Source: JADJLQ01 sp034439915 (GTDB taxonomy: Bacteria; Bacteroidota; Bacteroidia; Chitinophagales; Saprospiraceae). From it: 40,274 bases of DNA. The notes below the pieces were generated by a model. That model searched no databases, had not been told where the DNA came from, and was given only the letters and a program-made list of their open reading frames with translations. The position numbers and the translations under genes are program-made. Below, piece after piece: positions 34,618 to 40,274 of the stretch. Every line of letters begins with the position of its first letter. The stretch's first letter is position 1. The stretch spans positions 1 through 40,274 of the forward strand of contig JAWXBI010000144.1 in the NCBI GenBank assembly GCA_034439915.1. The letters are read 5' to 3'.

Positions 34618-35778
34618 TTAAAAATTTATTTTAGTGGACAAGTAGGCCCAGACCAATCCTGTAATACAAATTAAAAATAAGGCAATTTGAAGGTTCAGGG
34701 CACTGGAAATAAATCCAATAATGACCGGGCCGCCCAGAAAGCTGGTCACTGAAAAAGTATTGAGTGTAGCCAAACCTACTCCCTTAGCCAGGTTGGGCAG
34801 CCTGGAGGCGGCTCCATACATTATCGGTGCGCCACATGAAACCCCAAGCCCCACCATTCCAAATGCCAGGATACAGACCCAGGTGAGTGGAAAAAAGACC
34901 GCCAGGGCAATGCCCAAAGCACTCAATATCCCACCGTATCGGAGGATATTACCTGGACCATAAATAGGGATCACATAATCTCCAAAAAACCGCCCCATAG
35001 CCATACAGAATGAATAACTGGCCAGTCCCCATCCAATAAAATACTCTTTGGAATTTACCACATCGCGAAGGTAAACCGCAGTCCAATCCGCCATAGAACC
35101 CTCCGTTAGATTGGTGCACAAGGCAATGCCTATCATCAGCAGCAGAGGACCTTTAGGAAACCTAAACCTGGGTTTTATCGTTTCGGTATCTTCTACATAA
35201 TGATCCTCAATACTTAATATTCTTTTTCTGATTAAAAGCCAGATGCCGAGCATGAAGATCGAAATGATACCACTTTGAAGGAGGGGTAATGTTTTTAGGC
35301 CGATCAGGGTACTGGCCAAAAGGGATCCTATCATCAATCCCAGGCTAAATAATCCATGACAGGTGGACATGATTGGTTGTCTCATCTGGTGCTCAATAAT
35401 GGTCGCACAGGTATTCATAGATACATTGGTAAATGCCATGGCTGATCCCGTAAAAAACAATCCCAGGCCTACCGACCAGGCGTGGGGTGCTGCTACGGGT
35501 AACAGATAAGCCAGGCACATGAAGACTAATCCAAATAATGTCATGGCCTGGACACCGTATTTGTGAATAAACCAGGTGGATATGGGATTCGCCACTGCCC
35601 CCCCAACAGGTAAACAAAGGATAATAAGGCCGAGTTGTGCATCATCCAATGCAAATTTGGATTTGATAATCGGTATCAGGGTTGCCCAATTACCAAATAA
35701 AATACCCATGACCAGAAAGACAGCGCCTACTGCAACAATTTGTTTGTTGTTGACAAAGCGTAATAAATGTGAAAACAT
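34618..35778 (-). CDS. Major facilitator superfamily carrier
   Basis: The 386-residue protein (ATG at 35778; the TTG at 35802 is less likely) has about 12 membrane helices. It resembles the fucose-permease/YbjJ-like MFS group: FLVMGILFGNWATLIPIIKSKF in helix 1, LGLIILCLPVGGAVANP in helix 2, and the inter-domain basic loop RKRILSIEDHYVEDTETIKPRFRFP around 190-215. The substrate is not readable. Adjacent and downstream, 37 bases away, is the thiamine-binding-type gene, which makes a thiamine-related cargo possible. YbjJ-type transporters are otherwise uncharacterised for substrate. Confidence 0.83.
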   Translation of the reverse strand: MFSHLLRFVNNKQIVAVGAVFLVMGILFGNWATLIPIIKSKFALDDAQLGLIILCLPVGGAVANPISTWFIHKYGVQAMTLFGLVFMCLAYLLPVAAPHAWSVGLGLFFTGSAMAFTNVSMNTCATIIEHQMRQPIMSTCHGLFSLGLMIGSLLASTLIGLKTLPLLQSGIISIFMLGIWLLIRKRILSIEDHYVEDTETIKPRFRFPKGPLLLMIGIALCTNLTEGSMADWTAVYLRDVVNSKEYFIGWGLASYSFCMAMGRFFGDYVIPIYGPGNILRYGGILSALGIALAVFFPLTWVCILAFGMVGLGVSCGAPIMYGAASRLPNLAKGVGLATLNTFSVTSFLGGPVIIGFISSALNLQIALFLICITGLVWAYLSTKINF

Positions 35779-35872
35779 GTGTCCGGCTGAAAAGTGAGGC
35801 AAATATCCGAAAGATTTAAGCTCAGGCCATCTAATTTATCGGGTCGGCTTAAATATGGAGCATACCAGTATA

Positions 35873-37219
35873 TCAGGCAACCAGAGCTGCTTTTTTATCT
35901 GAAGAGTATATCGTTGGTTGATAGGAGGGAATAGTGTTTTCTTTTTTAGAGTGTATAATCAACCGTAACGTCTGGTCGTATGAAAAATAATTCCATGCCC
36001 AATTGATAAAGGTTTGCATTCTGTTTTTAAATCCCAATAAAGAGACCAGGTGGATAAACATCCAAATAAACCAAGCCACAAACCCTGAAAATCGAAGACC
36101 GTATATTTCGGCTACCGCTTTGTTTCTCCCCACTGTAGCCATAGTTCCGCGGTTGTGGTATTTAAAAGGCGACCATTTGTTGGAATTTTTTTTATTGAGG
36201 TTAGCAGCCAATCGGGCTGCTTGTTGAATCGCTACCTGGGCCACCTGGGGTAGGGGAGTCTCCGTGACCGCCATATCACCAAGGGCAAAAATATCTTCAT
36301 AGCCATTGACCTTATTAAATTGATCTACTTTCAGTCTTTTATTGGGCAAATAGGCCTGCTCTTCAAGTCCGGGAATGGATGCGGCCTTGACCCCGGCAGC
36401 CCAAATCACGGTCTTAGATTCTAAGGTGGTTTGATCTGATAAGGTCAGAACAGAGCCATCGTAGGAATTAACGGTTTTTCCCAGAATCACTTTTACGCCA
36501 AATTGGTCGAGGTATTCCTGTGCCCTCCATGAAGAGGCAGGACTCATGGCATTTAATACCCGGTCTGATCCTTCGACCAGATAAATTTGCATGAGGTCGA
36601 AATCGAGTTCCGGGTAATCTTTGGGGAGGATAAATTTTTTCATCTCTGCCAGTGCACCCGAGACTTCTACCCCCGTAGGGCCACCTCCAACTACGATAAA
36701 TTGTAACAACCTGCGCCGGGCATTGACATCATTCACCAACAAAGCTTGCTCAAATTTATTCAATATGGAATTGCGGAAGGCCAGGGATTCGTGTATGGAC
36801 TTAAGCGGAAATGTATATTCTTCAAGAGAGGGATTGCCATAAAAATTGGTCGTGGCACCCATCGCCAATACCAGATAATCATATTCAATCGGACCGATCG
36901 AAGTTTCTATCTGGTGGAGTTCCGGTTGGATAGCCAGGACTTCAGCCAGGCGGAAGTGGAAATTTGCTTTATTCTGAAACCATTTTCTGAACGGATAGGA
37001 AATGGCACTGGGCTCTAATCCGGCAGTAGCTACCTGGTAAAACAGGGGTTGGAACTGATGGAAATTATTTTTATCAATTAAAACGACCTGATAGTCGGGC
37101 CTTGCGATTTTTTGTGCCAACGTAATACCGGCAAAACCGCCACCGACGATTACTATTCTTTTACCGGTTGAAGCAGGTAAATTGGGTTCAAAAGCGTTCA
37201 TGAGATTATAGTTTTTCAT
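35873..37219 (-). CDS. ndh: Type II NADH dehydrogenase (NDH-2)
   Basis: The 448-residue flavoprotein passes electrons from NADH to quinone without pumping protons. The N-terminal FAD motif is IVIVGGGFAG (22-31), followed by LIDKNNFHQFQPLFYQVATAGLEPSAISYPFR, characteristic of NDH-2. A second nucleotide motif, FIVVGGGPTGVEVSGALAEM, binds NADH. Further blocks are WAAGVKAASIPG and IFALGDMA. Two C-terminal hydrophobic or amphipathic segments (about 375-420) can sit on the membrane. The start could also be the Met at residue 7. A TACATTTG box lies 51 bases upstream. Confidence 0.93.
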   Translation of the reverse strand: MKNYNLMNAFEPNLPASTGKRIVIVGGGFAGITLAQKIARPDYQVVLIDKNNFHQFQPLFYQVATAGLEPSAISYPFRKWFQNKANFHFRLAEVLAIQPELHQIETSIGPIEYDYLVLAMGATTNFYGNPSLEEYTFPLKSIHESLAFRNSILNKFEQALLVNDVNARRRLLQFIVVGGGPTGVEVSGALAEMKKFILPKDYPELDFDLMQIYLVEGSDRVLNAMSPASSWRAQEYLDQFGVKVILGKTVNSYDGSVLTLSDQTTLESKTVIWAAGVKAASIPGLEEQAYLPNKRLKVDQFNKVNGYEDIFALGDMAVTETPLPQVAQVAIQQAARLAANLNKKNSNKWSPFKYHNRGTMATVGRNKAVAEIYGLRFSGFVAWFIWMFIHLVSLLGFKNRMQTFINWAWNYFSYDQTLRLIIHSKKENTIPSYQPTIYSSDKKAALVA

Positions 37220-37270
37220 TGTTAGTCAGTTATGTGATCTAAAAGACACCATAGAAGAATCAATGAAAAA

Positions 37271-37278
37271 CAAATGTA
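37271..37278 (-). promoter_or_regulatory. -7 promoter box for ndh
   Basis: TACATTTG on the minus strand matches TAnnTTTG in the 275-base gap between trpB2 and ndh. The predicted leader is about 45 bases. The rest of the gap is AT-rich without a visible repeat. Confidence 0.45.
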
Positions 37279-37494
37279 CCCCTATCCAGAAACTCGCTTA
37301 GACCAGGTTTTTGAAATAAGATTTTGAATAAATCCGGATTCTGTAGATACCCGACTAATGATTCGGTAAAATCCCTTTTTTCCTAAAAGACGATGTTTTA
37401 ATTTTCAGAATATAATTTGCTTGTTAATAAAGATTATATTTAACATCAAATGATAACTACGGTATTATCATCATTAATAGAATATAATATTGAG

Positions 37495-38847
37495 TTAAAT
37501 TGGTATCAATTTGTCGGTTAATGCCTGAATTTCTGATTCACTCAACACGTGATCCTGGAGTTTACCGGCAAAATAATCTGCATAAGCCTGCATGTCAAAA
37601 TGGCCATGTCCACATAGATTAAATAATATAGTTTTCCGGGATCCCTCCAATTTCGCTTGCATGGCTTCTTTAAAAACGGTGGCAATAGCATGGGTGGCTT
37701 CCGGGGCAGGGATTATACCCTCCACCTGGGCAAACTTGACCCCTGCTTCGAAACATTCTAATTGGCCGTGCGCACGAGCTTCGATTAATTGGTCTTTCAA
37801 TAATTGGGATACAATGACTCCTGCTCCATGGTATCTCAATCCACCTGCATGAATGGAGGCGGGCACAAATTCATGGCCCAGGGTATACATTGGTAATAAA
37901 GGTGTCATACCTACCGAATCTCCAAAATCATAACTAAATACACCCCTTGTCAATTTGGGGCAGGATAATGGTTCGCTTGCAACAGCCCTGATTTTTTTTC
38001 CTTCCTCCAGGTTTAAACGTAAAAATGGAAAAGACAGACCGGCAAAGTTAGATCCACCCCCAAACGGGGCAATCACGACATCGGGCATTTCTCCTGCTTT
38101 TTCCATTTGTAATAAAGCTTCCTGGCCAACTATAGTCTGATGCAGGAGTACATGATTTAAAACACTGCCCAGGGCATATTTGGTATCCGGATCCGGTGCA
38201 GCTCTTTCGATGGCTTCCGAAATAGCGATGCCCAGGCTGCCCGGAGAATTAGGGTTATTGGCCAATATTTTTCTACCCGACTCCGTATGATCAGTTGGTG
38301 AGGCGTATACTTTTGCGCCAAACATTTCCATCATAACCCTGCGATAGGGTTTCTGATCATAACTCACTTTTACCATGTAGACTTCGCATTCAATGCCAAA
38401 CATTTTACATGCAAAACTTAATGCACTTCCCCACTGGCCAGCTCCGGTTTCTGTGATAATTCTTTTGACCCCCTGCTGTTTGTTATAATAGGCCTGAGGA
38501 ATTGCGGTATTGGGCTTGTGGGAGCCACTCGGACTGACTCCTTCATATTTATAATAGATGTGAGCCGGGGTATCCAATAAGGCCTCCAGGCCATAAGCCC
38601 TGTATAAAGGGGTAGGACGATAAATTTTATAAGCTTCCCGGACGGTGTCAGGTATTTCTACATATTTTTCACTGGTGACTTCCTGTTTAATGAGTTCCAT
38701 GGGAAACAAAGGTTCCAGCATCTCAGGTCCAATAGGTTGTTTGGTTCCCGGATGAAGAGGTGGCAATGGCTTATTCTTCATGCTGGCCGTGATATTATAC
38801 CAATGAGTGGGTATCTCATTTTCAGATAACAGGATTTTCTTTTCCAT
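37495..38847 (-). CDS. trpB2: TrpB2-type tryptophan synthase beta chain
   Basis: The 450-residue PLP enzyme belongs to the TrpB2 branch, which forms tryptophan from indole and serine. Its N-terminus is longer than in standard TrpB (the domain with MEPLFPMELIKQE-like sequence, here MLEPLFPMELIKQE). The cofactor lysine is Lys111 in SGSHKPN, followed by TETGAGQWG (132-140) with Glu133. The phosphate-binding FGGGSNFAG and the C-terminal ILFNLCGHGHFD are present. No trpA or other trp genes are adjacent, as is usual for TrpB2. A TACCTTTC box lies 23 bases upstream of the start. TrpB2 proteins may also work as serine deaminases or indole salvage enzymes. Confidence 0.92.
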   Translation of the reverse strand: MEKKILLSENEIPTHWYNITASMKNKPLPPLHPGTKQPIGPEMLEPLFPMELIKQEVTSEKYVEIPDTVREAYKIYRPTPLYRAYGLEALLDTPAHIYYKYEGVSPSGSHKPNTAIPQAYYNKQQGVKRIITETGAGQWGSALSFACKMFGIECEVYMVKVSYDQKPYRRVMMEMFGAKVYASPTDHTESGRKILANNPNSPGSLGIAISEAIERAAPDPDTKYALGSVLNHVLLHQTIVGQEALLQMEKAGEMPDVVIAPFGGGSNFAGLSFPFLRLNLEEGKKIRAVASEPLSCPKLTRGVFSYDFGDSVGMTPLLPMYTLGHEFVPASIHAGGLRYHGAGVIVSQLLKDQLIEARAHGQLECFEAGVKFAQVEGIIPAPEATHAIATVFKEAMQAKLEGSRKTILFNLCGHGHFDMQAYADYFAGKLQDHVLSESEIQALTDKLIPI

Positions 38848-38999
38848 GGATTAATGTGGATTTATGGAATGAAAGGTAGAGAGAATTGGGAAAATATTGA
38901 CCTGCGCAACTGAAAATTATTGATGAATTGAATGCTTAAAAATGGATGGTATAGATAAGAATACAAGGGTATTTTATATTTGAATATATTAGTATGACC

Positions 39000-39077
39000 G
39001 TACCTGCGGCACGGGGAGTTTTGTGGTGGTTTTTTTACCAATATCCAGTGCCCAAAGGCACAAAAGATAGTAGAAAC
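39000..39077 (+). repeat. Composite palindromic repeat
   Basis: A left palindrome GTACCTGCGGCAC (39000-39012) is followed by TTTTTTTACCAATATCCA and a right palindrome GTGCCCAAAGGCAC (39048-39061, perfect 5-base arms). It then ends with GTAGAAAC (39070-39077). The layout is the same as at 40138-40198. Confidence 0.75.
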
Positions 39078-39186
39078 AAGTTTATGTTTGAATAGGATTA
39101 GAAATTAAGTTTTCCCAGCTTGTCCGGGAGGCGTTTTATTATTTTGCAAAGTATCTTTTGGTAAAGCCAAGAGCGCTGAGGGTTGG

Positions 39187-39234
39187 TTTTTTTACCAATA
39201 TGGAGTACTCAAAGACACAAAGATTTGTAGAAAC
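39187..39234 (+). repeat. Composite palindromic repeat, left arm degenerate
   Basis: TTTTTTTACCAATATGGA precedes a right palindrome GTACTCAAAGACAC (39205-39218) and GTAGAAAC (39227-39234). No clear left palindrome remains. It closely resembles the repeat at 39439-39485. Confidence 0.7.
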
Positions 39235-39299
39235 CCAGTTCATGTCTAAATTGGAGTAGAAAAAGACTTTCTTCCGGGGTTTTGTTTTGGAGGTTTATT

Positions 39300-39362
39300 A
39301 TCCCGTAGGGATTATCTATTGGTAAAAACCGTAAACGGGTTTGATGCGTGCCTTAGGTACGC
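39300..39362 (-). repeat. Composite palindromic repeat, minus orientation
   Basis: Read on the minus strand, the palindrome GCGTACCTAAGGCACGC (39346-39362) is followed by a T-run with ACCAATA and then ATCCCTACGGGAT (39300-39312). This copy links the ATCCC..GGGAT class of palindrome found at 12774-13078 with the transposase region. Confidence 0.75.
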
Positions 39363-39438
39363 CAGATCCTTTTAACATCTCTTTTTCGGTTTGGGGTTTA
39401 ATTTAAGCTGTACTTAAAGCTCAAGGTGCTGAAGGTCG

Positions 39439-39485
39439 TTTTTTGACAATATGGAGTACCCAAAGGCACAAAAATTTGTAGAAAC
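39439..39485 (+). repeat. Composite palindromic repeat, left arm degenerate
   Basis: TTTTTTGACAATATGGA precedes a right palindrome GTACCCAAAGGCAC (39456-39469) and GTAGAAAC (39478-39485). The left palindrome is not recognisable. Confidence 0.7.
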
Positions 39486-39544
39486 CAGTTTGTGTTAATA
39501 TACCTTACCCAACAGATCAGGAAGTTGAGGGTTACATTAATACT

Positions 39545-40006
39545 TTAAATTATATCCTGGAAAATATATTGTGCTTCATATTCCACCTCATGCTCATCCA
39601 ACATAGATAGATACGCTGACCTGAAAGTTTTTTTTTGGTGATGGTTTTCCTGATTTTTAATATAATTAATCACCGTCGGTAATTGACATTTGGAATAGGA
39701 AAAAGCACCATATCCTTCCTGCCAGTTAAACCTGCCTCGAACCAGGTTCGTTTTATTGATCCAGGAAGATGAGTCACCTTTTACTTGTTTCATCAATTCA
39801 GAAAGTGACTGGACAGGTCTCATGCCAATTAAAAGATGGACATGATCATGCATTCCATTAATTATAACAACTTTGTGATTATTATTTTGAATAATAGCTG
39901 TGATATATTTATACAGTGAATCTTTCCAGGATGGTTGGATAATGGATGATCGGTTTTGAACAGCAAAAACGAGTTGTAGATGGATTTGAGTATATGTGTT
40001 CGCCAT
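39545..40006 (-). CDS. tnpA: IS200/REP-type tyrosine transposase (TnpA, Y1 HUH)
   Basis: The 153-residue protein (ATG at 40006; a TTG at 40018 would add four residues) is a small Y1 HUH nuclease of the IS200/IS605 TnpA superfamily, which cuts and rejoins single-stranded DNA at hairpin ends. The HUH motif is His55-Val-His57 in MHDHVHLLIG. The nucleophile is Tyr115, followed by Gln119 in YIKNQENHH. WQEGYGAFSYS is a typical block. All catalytic residues are intact. No TnpB lies beside it. It sits among copies of the composite palindromic repeat, so it may be a REP-associated (RAYT-like) enzyme, not part of a simple insertion sequence. Confidence 0.9.
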   Translation of the reverse strand: MANTYTQIHLQLVFAVQNRSSIIQPSWKDSLYKYITAIIQNNNHKVVIINGMHDHVHLLIGMRPVQSLSELMKQVKGDSSSWINKTNLVRGRFNWQEGYGAFSYSKCQLPTVINYIKNQENHHQKKTFRSAYLSMLDEHEVEYEAQYIFQDII

Positions 40007-40117
40007 AGTTATTGACAAAATGTTCAGGTGCTAAGTTAATTTGTTGACAGCAGAACAGATACTTTCAAGATGGATAAGGAATCAAATGGCATAAATAGTC
40101 ATTAAAATTTTTTCGGC

Positions 40118-40274
40118 TTAGATGTTTTGAGTATGCCGTACCTGCGGCACGGGGAGTGTGCGTTGATTTTTTTTGCCGATATGCGGTACCTCCGGCACCG
40201 AAACCTGTTTAGATGTTTTGAGTACGCCGTACCTATGGCACGGGGAGTGTGCGTTGATTTTTTTACCGATATGC
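40118..40274 (+). repeat. Tandem composite palindromic repeat, 91-base period
   Basis: A 91-base unit begins at 40118 and again at 40209, where the window cuts it off at 40274. Unit 1 has a left palindrome GTACCTGCGGCAC (40138-40150), then TTTTTTTTGCCGATATGCG, and a right palindrome GTACCTCCGGCAC (40186-40198). Unit 2 repeats the left one as GTACCTATGGCAC (40229-40241), then TTTTTTTACCGATATGC. The two units differ at only a few positions over the 66 shared bases. The stretch 40007-40117 shows no gene. Confidence 0.8.

Larger units (their letters stand above)
38848..39544. other. 697-base gene-free region with palindromic repeats
   Basis: Between trpB2 and the transposase gene I find no convincing gene. 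A possible trpB2 -7 box, TACCTTTC (minus strand, 38871-38878), sits at one end. The rest holds four copies of the composite palindromic repeat (see the entries at 39000, 39187, 39300 and 39439). The intervening sequence is AT-rich. Confidence 0.65.

Noticed and set aside
40142..40180. T-tracts in the repeats as rho-independent terminators
   Set aside because: The T-runs start 16 or more bases after the left palindrome instead of directly following a stem, and similar units occur in both orientations.

Overview
The window looks like a chromosomal segment of a Bacteroidota bacterium, most likely Saprospiria or Chitinophagia; the class is my inference. The support is a fused LpxC-FabZ gene, a Porin_10-type outer-membrane barrel, DUF3667 and DUF2807 proteins, many signal peptides ending near Ala-Gln, and promoter boxes of the Bacteroidota form TAnnTTTG (with TTTG about 19-22 bases upstream in the best cases). 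Most of the window is densely packed housekeeping sequence with short gaps and several overlapping gene ends. I see no rRNA, tRNA, CRISPR array or prophage.

Layout. 1-204: short low-complexity repeats. 205-4565: two exported amidohydrolase-family proteins. 4567-6674 (minus): acyltransferase and pyruvate dehydrogenase E2. 6831-10528: recR, a glycosyltransferase fused to a decayed sugar-phosphate transferase, and an M20 amidohydrolase. 10632-12656: an NtrC-type regulator without a DNA-binding domain, and a LOG-family protein. 12657-13533: a gene-free stretch with palindromic repeats and a run of hairpins. 13534-17933 (minus): recN-fabI-porin. 18129-22137: lpxD, lpxC/fabZ, lpxA and an orphan ABC ATPase. 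22091-26063 (minus): merR, gatB, DUF3667 and an M23 peptidase. 26349-29989: alaS and a GH5 glycosidase. 30169-31451: a YceI protein and a zinc-peptidase-like lipoprotein. 31514-38847 (minus): NlpC/P60 peptidase, a Rossmann NADP protein, DUF2807, a thiamine-binding-type protein, an MFS carrier, NDH-2 and TrpB2. 38848-40274: repeats around an IS200-like tyrosine transposase.

How it fits together. The central block serves the cell envelope: lipid A acylation and deacetylation (lpxD, lpxC, lpxA), fatty-acid supply (fabZ, fabI), phospholipid acylation, an outer-membrane barrel, two peptidoglycan hydrolases and a glycosyltransferase. DNA repair (recR, recN), translation (gatB, alaS) and central metabolism (pdhC, ndh, trpB2) are interspersed.

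The most unusual feature is a family of about nine composite repeats in two clusters about 26 kb apart. Each has two short palindromes separated by a T-tract followed by a box close to ACCRATA. The second cluster surrounds a single intact IS200-type TnpA gene, which resembles a REP/RAYT arrangement. Other points of interest are the decayed transferase domain fused to a GT2 enzyme, the regulator lacking HTH, amidohydrolase domains without their metal-binding HxH, and a compact hairpin run downstream of the porin operon.
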